NCBI GenBank assembly: GCA_012270585.1
Contig: JAAXIB010000038.1
Span: forward strand, 1-64,000
Reading direction: 5' to 3'
Length of the DNA stretch: 64,000 nt
Origin: Nitrospirales bacterium
GTDB taxonomy: Bacteria; Nitrospirota; Nitrospiria; Nitrospirales; UBA8639
Every line of letters starts with the position of its first letter. Position 1 is the stretch's first letter. Position numbers and translations under genes: made by a program. The notes beneath the pieces are model-generated. The model did not search any database, had not been told where the DNA came from, and worked only from the letters and a program-made list of their open reading frames with translations. This document shows, one piece after another, positions 50,036 to 57,900 of this stretch.

Positions 50036-50656
50036 TTAAACTTTTGGCCATAAATCGTACAAGTCAAAGCTTCTCACACGGAGATCACACAGTTCCAATT
50101 CAAGTTTTTCGCACCCTTCATCTGTTTTGATTCGAACAAGAGAAAACCGGACCCCATCGGGCGCAGCATCGGTAGCGTTCACCGCCACTTCCATGGGTTT
50201 CAGGCGACGGCACTCCCTCCGAGATATGCGCCTCGGCATCATGAAATCGCTCTCCTTTTCGATTACAGGAAGACGGCCTTCGCACATCGCTTCGTGAAGC
50301 TTAGTGAAAGCTTGCCGCTCGGCCATTCCTGAGCATGTGTATGAGTGTGGTGTGGTCTCGATCAGGTGGCATATGGCTTTGCGGATGGGCGTGTCAAACT
50401 GCTCAAATGAGGTTTCAGATAGCACACTTAGGAATGATCTAAAAGCTAAGTTTTTCCACGTTTCTCTTATTTCTGGCGCGAAAAACAGAGTGATGCCGAT
50501 CAAGAAAAGAGGCCATGATATTTTGTCCAGAATCTCAAGCATTGCTAACCACTCATACCAAGTCTGCAAATTACCCAAATGGCCAGGCAGTTCGTACAAG
50601 CTAATGATGAAAAACGGCAATCCAGTGATGCGCGAGCTAAGGCTTTTTCTCCACAT
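50036..50656 (-). CDS. Membrane-anchored protein of unknown function
   Basis: 206 residues, not recognised. The N-terminal part has two hydrophobic segments (LPFFIISLYEL and WPLFLIGITLFFAPEI); the rest is soluble, with basic blocks (MPRRISRRECRRLKPMEV) and an acidic C-terminal part. A stop codon lies two codons upstream of ATG 50656. A second frame opening with GTG 50751 has a GGAGG and an amphipathic start and runs over the same point, so a frameshift near 50650 that removed the original N-terminus is possible. Lower-GC region. Paired with the exported protein gene downstream. Confidence 0.5.
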   Translation of the reverse strand: MWRKSLSSRITGLPFFIISLYELPGHLGNLQTWYEWLAMLEILDKISWPLFLIGITLFFAPEIRETWKNLAFRSFLSVLSETSFEQFDTPIRKAICHLIETTPHSYTCSGMAERQAFTKLHEAMCEGRLPVIEKESDFMMPRRISRRECRRLKPMEVAVNATDAAPDGVRFSLVRIKTDEGCEKLELELCDLRVRSFDLYDLWPKV

Positions 50657-50999
50657 ACATCAACTTTAATACTCATGGCATTCTTTGTCACACTCTTAAG
50701 TGACATCCTCTTAATTAGGCTGTCGACCATCTCTGCCAATTTTTTTGTCACGCATAAGTCCTCCCCGACTTCTCTTGACGAACAGTTGACGGATAGCTAA
50801 CGTTTATATTCTTTGGCCCATAGCGAGCAGTCTCTTGGGCGGTGTTAGGCAAACAGGTGTAGTGAAACAGGCATAGCTTGCCTGCGCTGAGTATAGTAAG
50901 AGGAGTGGAACAACAAGAGAGCTTTAGGGGTGGTCCCTTCGTAAGACTCAGAGCGATTTCACCGCTGGCGCATAGCACATGAGTGTAGGAACTAATCCT
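50657..50999. other. Lower-GC spacer upstream of the exported-protein gene
   Basis: 343 bp. Holds a GTG-initiated 68-codon minus-strand frame (50545-50751) that may be the displaced N-terminus of the adjacent membrane gene, and the left 48-bp repeat (50774-50821). No confident promoter. Confidence 0.4.
50774..50821 (+). repeat. Left copy of a 48-bp imperfect direct repeat
   Basis: CTTGACGAACAGTTGACGGATAG ... TTTGGCCCAT. It matches 52539-52586 at about three quarters of positions with no gaps, the two cores AGTTGACGGATAG and TTTGGCCCAT being exact. The pair flanks a 1.7 kb segment. Confidence 0.6.
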
Positions 51000-52013
51000 A
51001 TGAACCGTTGCTCGTCGTATGTCCTGACACTGACTTTCCTTTTGTGCTTCATATTTGGTGTAGCGGAGGGTGCGAATGCCGACGAGCAGCCATCCGTTTG
51101 CGCGGATTCGAGGGATGCCTCTCAGGCAGCATATGCATTTGGGCTGAAGGTTCAAAAGGCTGTGCGAGAAAGGGATCTCGCCGCCTTTTTCTCTTTGGTC
51201 GATGGTGAATTGGATTACGGACCCAGGCGGAAGTACGCAGAAAATAAAGCCTTTCACGAGATATTTCCTGATTCCTGGAGAGCAGCGGTCCTGAAGGAGA
51301 AGCCTCCCTGCACTCCTTTTGGATGGCGCGGATTTTGGCTTGCAAACAACGGTCTCGTACGGTATCGGGAAAAACATACCATCGATCTATTTCACATAGT
51401 TGAAGTATACGATTGGGTGCCGGAGAAATTTCCTCATGTCCCCGTAGGGTGGAAAGTTGACGATAGGCTTTTGCCTCCGCAGTGTTTCGTATACGAATGG
51501 AATTCGCATGATAATTTCCAGGAAGTTGCAAGGCTTTTTGGAATACCTGACGACTCTGATACATCAGAATACAGAGATTTTGCACACAACACCGGAAAGT
51601 ATTTTGGTGATCCCATTTACCCATTCAATCGTTCCAGTAGGTACAATATTTGGCAATATGTCCATGAGTGCGTGTTTTCCGTGCAATCGGACCAATTGCA
51701 GATCGGTGATTCGACAGTTCAGTATGTTTATCCGGATTCCAGGGAGGTTCTTCTGTATACGATCCTTGCAGAGGTTTCCCCTGATCTATGTCAAGTCTTT
51801 GCTCCCAATTTGCCTGGGAAGTGCCTCGAATCATATCTCGTGCATATTGCCTCCTGCGGGGGGAGCATGGGTTGTCGTGGTTCACAGTCATATACCATTT
51901 ACGGCATGTTCCAAATGCACGATGGGGAAAGGCACGGTCGTGAAAGGATCATTTTCCCACTAAAGAACTTCCGCACAGAGAATCCCGCGAGAAATTTTCT
52001 GGACAGCAAATGA
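51000..52013 (+). CDS. Exported protein of unknown function, 337 residues
   Basis: Not recognised. ATG 51000 begins a clear signal peptide (MNRCSSYVLTLTFLLCFIFG, ending GANADE); an ATG at 50979 would add seven residues. The mature part starts with a segment like 'DASQAAYAFGLKVQKAVRERDLAAFFSLV' (resembling stress-fold DUF domains with a helix then 'FFSLV.GEL') and contains six to eight cysteines (for example CTPFGW, HECVFS, CQVFAPNLPGKC, CGGSMGC), fitting a disulphide-bonded periplasmic or surface protein. AT content is higher than its neighbours and the gene lies between imperfect direct repeats, so recent transfer is plausible. Confidence 0.65.
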   Translation: MNRCSSYVLTLTFLLCFIFGVAEGANADEQPSVCADSRDASQAAYAFGLKVQKAVRERDLAAFFSLVDGELDYGPRRKYAENKAFHEIFPDSWRAAVLKEKPPCTPFGWRGFWLANNGLVRYREKHTIDLFHIVEVYDWVPEKFPHVPVGWKVDDRLLPPQCFVYEWNSHDNFQEVARLFGIPDDSDTSEYRDFAHNTGKYFGDPIYPFNRSSRYNIWQYVHECVFSVQSDQLQIGDSTVQYVYPDSREVLLYTILAEVSPDLCQVFAPNLPGKCLESYLVHIASCGGSMGCRGSQSYTIYGMFQMHDGERHGRERIIFPLKNFRTENPARNFLDSK

Positions 52014-52230
52014 AGGATGTTTCTCGTGCGTCCGTTGGCCTATGAAGTGTGACCGGCCAGACCAGCTTGACGTTTCTTCTTCCAAGTAGACCACCTTGCC
52101 CAGATAGAGAGGTTGACCTTGAGATATGTCGCCCGACGCCGCTTTCGAGAAGGATCTGCGTTGCAGATTTGGTGTATTGGTGCTATGGTGCCTGCATTGG
52201 TTGCCTGAATGATCTATCGGAGTATTTGCC

Positions 52231-52521
52231 ATGGTTCGTCTGACTATCAGCTTGGCTGACCGCACGCATCGCGCGCTGAAAGAAGCCGCAGCACGGCAGA
52301 ATCGCTCAATGGCCTCGATCATCGAGGAAAGCCTGACGTTGCGAGGGATCCAGCCGCTCGACAGCGCGCGGGAGATCGTCGCCAAGGCGCGGGCGCGGTC
52401 CCGCCTGGCAGCGCCTCCGCGATTTCCCCACCCTCCTTTGCCGATAGTTTCTTGCCCACGAAATAGCGCCTGGACTGACGCTCCGGTTCGCCTAAAAGGG
52501 GACATGACAAAATTGCCCTGA
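52231..52521 (+). CDS. Orphan ribbon-helix-helix antitoxin-like protein, C-terminus altered
   Basis: 96 residues. The first ~50 are a ribbon-helix-helix DNA-binding domain: VRLTISLADRTHRALKEAAARQ, then NRSMASIIEESL. A typical antitoxin linker follows (AREIVAKARARSRL). After residue ~62 the sequence becomes Pro-rich and without family resemblance (APPRFPHPPLPIVSC), as expected after a frameshift. No toxin gene follows; the next 500 bp hold only repeats. It is best read as the remnant of a toxin-antitoxin module whose toxin has been lost. It might still bind DNA. Confidence 0.6.
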   Translation: MVRLTISLADRTHRALKEAAARQNRSMASIIEESLTLRGIQPLDSAREIVAKARARSRLAAPPRFPHPPLPIVSCPRNSAWTDAPVRLKGDMTKLP

Positions 52522-52538
52522 CAATAGGCTGACCTTCC

Positions 52539-52586
52539 CTTGACTAAGAGTTGACGGATAGATAATTTCTAGATCTTTTGGCCCAT
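52539..52586 (+). repeat. Right copy of the 48-bp imperfect direct repeat
   Basis: Partner of 50774-50821. It lies just past the stop of the antitoxin-like gene and just before the long block of dispersed repeats. Confidence 0.6.
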
Positions 52587-52643
52587 GGATGCGATTCGGT
52601 TTGGGTCTTATGGGCTGGTGTCAGGGTAGCGGTGCTATGTTCA

Positions 52644-53030
52644 GAATTGTAAATGTTTGCTCATTCGTTGACAGATAAAGCCTCCCGATGGCTTTTTCTG
52701 TCATCCTTGCGAACGCGAGGATCCAGGGCTTTTGTCTTTATTTTCGCCTTTGTCTTTGTTTGTCATCCCCGACCCCGATCGGGGATCCAGGGTCTTTATT
52801 CTCACAAAGCGGAGGACAAGAAAAGACTCTGGATTCCCGATTTGGATCCTCGATTACCAACGTCGAGGACAAGCATCGGGAATGACAGAAGGAGGCAAAG
52901 ACAAAAAACAACGACACTGGATCCTTGATAGATTGTCTGGATCCCCGATCGAGTCGGGGACAAGCGTCGAGGATGACAGAAGGAGACGGCGGAAATTGTC
53001 AACGAATGACTGAACACATACAAGAATGAC
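52644..53030. repeat. Dense block of palindromic repeats upstream of the midA-nuo region
   Basis: No gene. 52644-52673: inverted TGTCAACGAATGA motif; 52997-53030: direct copy TTGTCAACGAATGACTGAAC. The two frame the block in opposite directions. Between them lie four units of the ATCCAGGG / TGTCATCC type: 52697-52738 (GTCATCCTTGCGAACGCGAGGATCC), 52758-52802 (CCCCGACCCCGATCGGGGATCCAGGG), 52824-52900 (ending ATGACAGAAGGAGG) and 52914-52984 (GGATCCCCGATCGAGTCGGGGACAAG...). The first two are inverted relative to the last two, so the block as a whole can fold back on itself. Confidence 0.75.
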
Positions 53031-53045
53031 CAAAGGCTCAGAATA

Positions 53046-54248
53046 ATGAAGCAGGACGGGAAGCAAGCCATGGAATCGACGGATTCTCCTCTGATGCAGC
53101 ACCTGAGCGCGCTCATTCGGGAAACGGGTCCGTTGACGTTTGCGCGGTTTATGGAACTCGCCCTGTATTATGACGAGTACGGCTACTACATGACGGGCGG
53201 AGGGTCTGCCCGCACGACCTCTCCGATCGGTGGAGAAGGCAGCGACTTTTTCACCGCCCCGTGTCTTTCCCCCGTCCTGGCCAAGTGTCTGGTCCGTCAG
53301 CTCGCGGAGATTGACGAACGACTCGGTCATCCCCGGGTTTTTCATCTCGTGGAAATGGGGCCGGGAGAAGGGACGTTGCTCAGGGATATGTTGCAGGAGT
53401 GCCAGGAGCAACAGGCCTCGCTTCTTCCGCGGTTGACGTGCATCCTGGTCGAACGCAGTCCGGTCTTTCGCCGGCGACAACAGGAAACCCTGGCTGCCTG
53501 GAAGGAGCAGGGGGAGAAGATTCGATGGGTTGACGATCTTCAGGCGATTTCGGACGGAAGCCTGACCGGAACGCTGCTCTCGAATGAATTGGTGGATGCG
53601 TTTCCGGTCCACAGGGTTCGCATGGGGCAGGACGGTCTCCGGGAATTGTACGTGACCAGCCGCGATCATACCTTGCAGGAACGATGGGCAGAGCCGTCCA
53701 CGCCTGAATTGTCGTCGTTCCTGTCCGACCTGGGCGTGGAGTTGCCCGTCGGATTTACCACGGAAATCAGCCTGGAAGCCGTGAAATGGATCAAACGGGT
53801 CGCCAGGGTGCTTGATCGCGGGGTCGTGATCACGATTGATTACGGCCACACCGCCCGGGATTATTTCGCGCCCGAACGAAAGAACGGGACCCTGATGGGG
53901 TACTACCGGCATACGGTTTCGACGAATCCCTATTTCCGGGTCGGGGAACAGGATCTGACGGCGCATGTGAATTTTTCGAGTCTTGCCCGCACCGGCGAAC
54001 AGGTCGGATTGACCACGACGGGATTGACGAATCTCCAGCATTTCTTGATGAGCCTCGGGATCGATGAATTGGTCCGGGAGTGTGACCAGGAATCGGCAAC
54101 GGTCCGGGCGGCAGCCCGGTTGTTGCGACCTCACGGCATGGGCACCACGTTTAAAGTTTTGATGCAGCACAAGGGGCTTGTCGTCCCGACGCTTCGTGGC
54201 TTACGCCACCGGCCGTTTTTTGATTCGGTGTTGGTGGGAGCGGGGTGA
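53046..54248 (+). CDS. MidA/NDUFAF7-type SAM-dependent protein arginine methyltransferase
   Basis: 400 residues. The DUF185 (MidA/NDUFAF7) pattern is clear: GPLTFARFMELALYYDEYGYYMTG at the N-terminus, then SDFFTAPCLSPVLAK, the SAM-binding VEMGPGEGTLLRDML, LLSNELVDAFPVHRV and VITIDYGHTARDYFAPERKNGTLMGYYRH, and AHVNFSSLA near the C-terminus. The mitochondrial homologue NDUFAF7 symmetrically dimethylates an arginine of NDUFS2, the NuoD counterpart, and is needed for complex I assembly. Here the gene lies 86 bp upstream of nuoA and is co-directional, so a matching role is likely. The arginine equivalent to the NDUFS2 site is present in NuoCD (Arg238, in YLHRGVEK). AAAGG precedes ATG 53046. Confidence 0.87.
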   Translation: MKQDGKQAMESTDSPLMQHLSALIRETGPLTFARFMELALYYDEYGYYMTGGGSARTTSPIGGEGSDFFTAPCLSPVLAKCLVRQLAEIDERLGHPRVFHLVEMGPGEGTLLRDMLQECQEQQASLLPRLTCILVERSPVFRRRQQETLAAWKEQGEKIRWVDDLQAISDGSLTGTLLSNELVDAFPVHRVRMGQDGLRELYVTSRDHTLQERWAEPSTPELSSFLSDLGVELPVGFTTEISLEAVKWIKRVARVLDRGVVITIDYGHTARDYFAPERKNGTLMGYYRHTVSTNPYFRVGEQDLTAHVNFSSLARTGEQVGLTTTGLTNLQHFLMSLGIDELVRECDQESATVRAAARLLRPHGMGTTFKVLMQHKGLVVPTLRGLRHRPFFDSVLVGAG

Positions 54249-54334
54249 AAAAATTGTTGATTTTGGATTGCTAATTTTTCAATCCACAATCCACAATCCA
54301 CAATTAGCAATCCACAATAAAGGGATAAACCAGG
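54249..54334. repeat. Tandem CAATCCA repeats inside an inverted repeat upstream of nuoA
   Basis: 54264-54276 (TGGATTGCTAATT) pairs with 54302-54314 (AATTAGCAATCCA), 13 bp. The 25-bp loop consists of CAATCCA repeats in tandem (about three full copies). Sequence of the same character (GGATTGCTGATTGTGGATTG) recurs at 57302-57321 between nuoCD and nuoE. Probably a hairpin in the midA-nuoA mRNA. Confidence 0.65.
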
Positions 54335-54706
54335 ATGGGTGGCGAATCGGTTCCGTTAAATTATATCCCCATCGCGGTTTTTGCCGTGATTGCGCTGGGG
54401 TTCGGCGTGGTGTCGCTGGTGGCGGGATGGATCGTGCGGCCCAGCCGACCCTATCGCGCGAAACTGCTTCCGTATGAGAGCGGAAGTCCGCTTTTCATGG
54501 ACGCCCGAGTTCAATTTCCGATGCGGTATTACATCATCGCGATGTTGTTCGTCGTGTTCGATATTGAAATCGTCTTCATGTTTCCGTGGGCGGTGGTATT
54601 TCATAAGTTGGGATTGTTGGGCCTCATTGAAATGGGAGTCTTCATTGCCATCCTGGTGGTCGGGTTCTGGTACGTCTGGAAAAAAGGTGCGTTGGAATGG
54701 GACTGA
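54335..54706 (+). CDS. nuoA: NADH-quinone oxidoreductase subunit A
   Basis: 123 residues, three membrane helices (~9-32, ~64-85, ~92-114). Family block KLLPYESGSPLFMDARVQFPMRYYIIAMLFVVFDIEIVFMFPWAV is intact, with the acidic residues of the quinone-channel loop and the second helix. Membrane subunit of complex I next to the quinone cavity. First gene of the nuo operon here; AAAGGG precedes the ATG. A 297-bp spacer with repeats separates it from nuoB. Confidence 0.95.
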   Translation: MGGESVPLNYIPIAVFAVIALGFGVVSLVAGWIVRPSRPYRAKLLPYESGSPLFMDARVQFPMRYYIIAMLFVVFDIEIVFMFPWAVVFHKLGLLGLIEMGVFIAILVVGFWYVWKKGALEWD

Positions 54707-54789
54707 GTCATACTGCGTTCTGGAGCGTGTGGAATTCCGCCCCGAGAACGAAAGTCGCCGTTCGTTGTCGCCGTGGCGGGGCGGGTAGT

Positions 54790-54913
54790 TCGGGCGTCGG
54801 CGGGTGGCTCTACCCCACCTTTCCTCCCCTTACAAAGGGGAGGAACCAAACGGCCCTGCGGTCTCTTGTGGTCGGCTCCTCATTTTGTCAACGAATTGCT
54901 GAACATTTACAAT
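54790..54913. repeat. Dispersed repeat unit in the nuoA-nuoB spacer
   Basis: 54801-54896 matches 30541-30636 at 91 of 96 positions: CTACCCCACCT, CCTCCCCTTACAAAGGGGAGG, then the GGTCGGCTCC stretch and the TGTCAACGAAT motif (54886-54913). The core palindrome CCCCTTACAAAGGGG would form a hairpin within the nuo transcript. Confidence 0.8.
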
Positions 54914-55003
54914 TCCCGCGGCACAGGGGATCAAGTCGGGTGGCTCTTTCAACGCGGGAATCCATCCCCCATGCTTGATTTGCACGACGAAAGATAAGAA
55001 ACG

Positions 55004-55483
55004 ATGAGCATGCTCGAACGCCAGTTTGACTCCAATATCATTACCACCAATCTCGATTACCTGGTGAGTTGGTGCCGGAAGTCGGCCTTGTGGCCGATGA
55101 CGTTCGGGCTCGCCTGTTGCGCCATCGAGATGATTGCGTCGGTTTCCTCCCGGTACGACATCGACCGGTTCGGGGCCGGGGTGTTTCGGGCGTCTCCCAG
55201 ACAGTCCGACGTCATGATCGTGGCCGGCACCGTGTGTCGAAAGATGGCACCGGTGATCCGGCGGATCTACGATCAAATGGCCGAACCCCGATACGTGATC
55301 TCCATGGGGTCGTGCGCGACCTCGGGCAATCATTACAACAGTTACAGCGTGGTGCAGGGAGTGGATCAGATCGTGCCGGTGGACGTCTACGTGGCGGGCT
55401 GCCCCCCGCGTCCGGAAGCCTTGCTGGATGCCCTGATCAAGTTGCAGGAGAAAATTCAGAAGGAAAAGGTGTTCGTGAAATAA
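55004..55483 (+). CDS. nuoB: NADH-quinone oxidoreductase subunit B
   Basis: 159 residues. Holds the terminal [4Fe-4S] cluster N2 that reduces quinone. The four ligand cysteines are visible: the tandem pair in [11 protein letters not shown], one in the [19 protein letters not shown] region and one in [10 protein letters not shown]. Start ATG 55004. The usual 'MGAC' appears as MGSC, a common variant. It is separated from nuoA by a repeat-filled spacer and followed 56 bp later by nuoCD. Confidence 0.95.
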   Translation: MSMLERQFDSNIITTNLDYLVSWCRKSALWPMTFGLACCAIEMIASVSSRYDIDRFGAGVFRASPRQSDVMIVAGTVCRKMAPVIRRIYDQMAEPRYVISMGSCATSGNHYNSYSVVQGVDQIVPVDVYVAGCPPRPEALLDALIKLQEKIQKEKVFVK

Positions 55484-55539
55484 GAGTAGATTCCAATTAT
55501 CTGGAAGTGACGGCGACGGTTTGACCGTCAACCCATTAT

Positions 55540-57291
55540 ATGCATCGCGTTCTTGAAACCCTACACGAGCGTTTTCCCGAAGCCGTGCTGTCCGTGCGTG
55601 AGGACCCGCAACGGGGAGACTTGTCGGCCCAGGTGCGAGCGCAGGATCTCGTGGACGTGGCGCGCTTCCTGCACGACGATCCCGGAATGGCCTTCGATCA
55701 CATTACCGACATCTGCTCGGCGGATTACCCCGATGACCTGGAACGGTTTGAGGTCATCTACCACTTTCTCTCCCTTTCGCATCACACCCGGATTCGACTG
55801 AAGGCGCGGTTGCCGGAAGACAATCCGACCATCGGGACCGTGACGTCCATTTGGAAAGGCGCGAATTTCCTGGAACGCGAAGTGTTCGATCTCATGGGAA
55901 TCACGTTCGAGGGGCACCCGGACCTGCGACGGATTCTGTTGCCAGACGATTACGCGGAAGGCCATCCGCTTCGGAAGGATTTTCCCACCGAAGGCAAGGG
56001 GTGGAGAAGCACCTTTGATTTTCTTCCCCGTTTGGATGAGCCGGAGAGTGAATGGACCGAACGCGAAATTCCGCAGGATCAGCGGCACGTCTTTCTGACC
56101 GGGGATTCGTCTGAATCCTCGAAGCGCACGACCGAATTGTTGCTGAACATGGGACCGCAGCATCCCAGCACGCACGGCGTCTTGCGGGTGGTGTTGGAAC
56201 TGGACGGCGAGCGAGTGGCCAAAGCCGTGCCCGACATGGGGTATTTGCACCGTGGCGTGGAAAAACTCGCCGAAGGGCTCCATTACATGCAGGTCATTCC
56301 GCATACGGACCGCCTGGATTACGTGTGCGCCATGACGAACAACTACGCCTACGTGCGCGCTGTGGAAAAACTGGTGGGCGTGACCGTGCCGGAGCGGGCC
56401 GAGTACATCCGGACGATCGTGGCCGAAGTGCAGCGCATCGTCGGCCACCTCTTCTGGTTGGGCACGCAGGCCTTGGATATCGGGGCCATGACCGTGTTCT
56501 TCTGGACGTTCCGCGAACGGGAAGTCCTGCTCGACTTTTTCGAACAACTCTGCGGCGCGCGCCTGACGCTGAATTATTATCGAATCGGGGGAATAGACAG
56601 CGACCTCACCCCGGCACTGGTGGACCGCCTGCGCGATTTTTTGAAAACGTTTCCCGAGCACGTGCAGGAATACGACACGTTGCTGCAAAGGAACCGGATC
56701 TGGGTGGCCAGGACCAAGAACGTCGCGGTCATTTCCGGTGAGGACGCGATCAACTTCGGGCTCACGGGGCCGACGCTACGCGGGTCGGGCGTGGCGTACG
56801 ACGTGCGCAAACTCCAACCGTACGGCGTCTACGACCGGGTGGAATGGGACGTGCCGGTCGGCAAAGGCGGGGACACCTATGACCGGTATTGGATTCGCGT
56901 CGAGGAAATGAAGCAGAGTGCTCGCATCATTGCGCAATGCCTGGACCAGTTGCCGGAAGGGCCCATCATGGCGGATATGCCGCAAGTGATTCCCCCGGCC
57001 AAACCCAACGTGATGCGGGACATGGAAAGCCTGATCCATCATTTCATCATCTTTACGCAGGGGTTCAAGCCGCCGAAGGGGGAAACCTATTGCGCGACGG
57101 AGGTGCCCAAGGGTGAACTGGGATTCTTCCTGATCAGCGACGGGAGCCCGCGGCCCTATCGGATGAAAATCCGCTCGCCGTCGTTTGTCCACATGGGCGC
57201 GTTCGATTTTATGGCCCGCGGCTATCTGATTTCTGATATTATCACCATCTTCGGCACCTATGACATCGTCATGGGCGAGTGTGACCGGTAG
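55540..57291 (+). CDS. nuoCD: NADH-quinone oxidoreductase fused subunit C/D
   Basis: 583 residues. Residues ~1-170 are NuoC (30-kDa subunit: [13 protein letters not shown], the [19 protein letters not shown] block, [36 protein letters not shown]). Residues ~195-583 are NuoD (49-kDa: [42 protein letters not shown]). The quinone-site histidine (His212) and tyrosine (Tyr261) are present, 49 residues apart as in other species. Arg238 corresponds to the arginine methylated in mitochondrial NDUFS2. The C-D fusion is known from Enterobacteria and some other phyla. No Shine-Dalgarno is obvious before ATG 55540; the 56-bp spacer from nuoB is short and has no palindrome. Confidence 0.95.
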   Translation: [583 protein letters not shown]

Positions 57292-57372
57292 GGGGAATTG
57301 AGGATTGCTGATTGTGGATTGAAGGAAGTAGGGGACGGCCCCCGTGCCGTCCCGAGATGAGGCAAACGACGC
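57292..57372. repeat. Repeat in the nuoCD-nuoE spacer
   Basis: 57328-57355 (GTAGGGGACGGCCCCCGTGC, then CGTCCCGA) is identical over 28 bp to 62286-62313. It is preceded by a GGATTGCTGATTGTGGATTG stretch. The palindrome GGGACGG...CCGTCCC would form a stem in the mRNA ~18 nt before the nuoE start. Confidence 0.75.
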
Positions 57373-57900
57373 ATGATCTTCGACAAGCATCAAGACACCA
57401 TTGATGACATCCTGAGCCGGTATCCGGTGAGACGCTCGGCGATCCTGCCGTTGTTGAACCTGGCGCAGAAGGAGGAGGGATACGTGAGCCAGGCCGCCAT
57501 GCGGGAAATCGCCGGCATCCTGGATCTCACCCCGCCCCAGGTGTTCGAGACCGCGACGTTTTATACCATGCTCAATCTCAAACCCATCGGCACATTCCAC
57601 ATCCAGGTGTGCCGGTCGTTGATGTGCGCGCTGGTTGGGGCCGATCCCCTGATCGAATGGTTGCGCAAACAGTTGGGGATCGGGGTGGGCCAAACCACCG
57701 GGGACAAGCTGTTCACCCTGAGCACGGTGGAATGTTTGGGGTCGTGTGGAACCGGACCGATGATGCAGATCAACGACGACTATTACGAGCGGCTCACCGA
57801 AGAAAAAGTCGGACGGATTCTGCGGGATTTACGGGAATCCGGCGATTGTTCATTGAAGAGCGGTCCCTTTATGGTTCCCGAACGGATCGTGTCGCCATGA
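57373..57900 (+). CDS. nuoE: NADH-quinone oxidoreductase subunit E
   Basis: 175 residues, thioredoxin-like [2Fe-2S] protein (cluster N1a). The ligand pattern C-x4-C (VCRSLMC) and C-x3-C (ECLGSC) is intact. The N-terminal helical part (YPVRRSAILPLLNLAQKEEGYVS, FETATFYTMLN) is typical. It pairs with NuoF to form the NADH-oxidising tip of complex I. GAGG upstream of ATG 57373; the stop overlaps the nuoF ATG. Confidence 0.95.
   Translation: MIFDKHQDTIDDILSRYPVRRSAILPLLNLAQKEEGYVSQAAMREIAGILDLTPPQVFETATFYTMLNLKPIGTFHIQVCRSLMCALVGADPLIEWLRKQLGIGVGQTTGDKLFTLSTVECLGSCGTGPMMQINDDYYERLTEEKVGRILRDLRESGDCSLKSGPFMVPERIVSP

Noticed and set aside
52854-54170. 438-codon open frame antisense to the MidA-type gene
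   Set aside because: It runs from the gene into the palindromic repeats and lacks any ribosome-binding site or domain; the sense frame is a clear methyltransferase.
54249-54334. Possible CRISPR-like array upstream of nuoA
   Set aside because: The units are 7 bp, contiguous and without spacers; there are no cas genes in the window.
55561-57693. Long antisense frames over nuoCD and nuoE
   Set aside because: Shadows of strongly biased nuo genes, with compositionally odd products.
57609-57896. Upstream extension of the nuoF frame through nuoE
   Set aside because: The extra 96 residues are an alternate-frame reading of nuoE; NuoF homology begins exactly at ATG 57897, which overlaps the nuoE stop.
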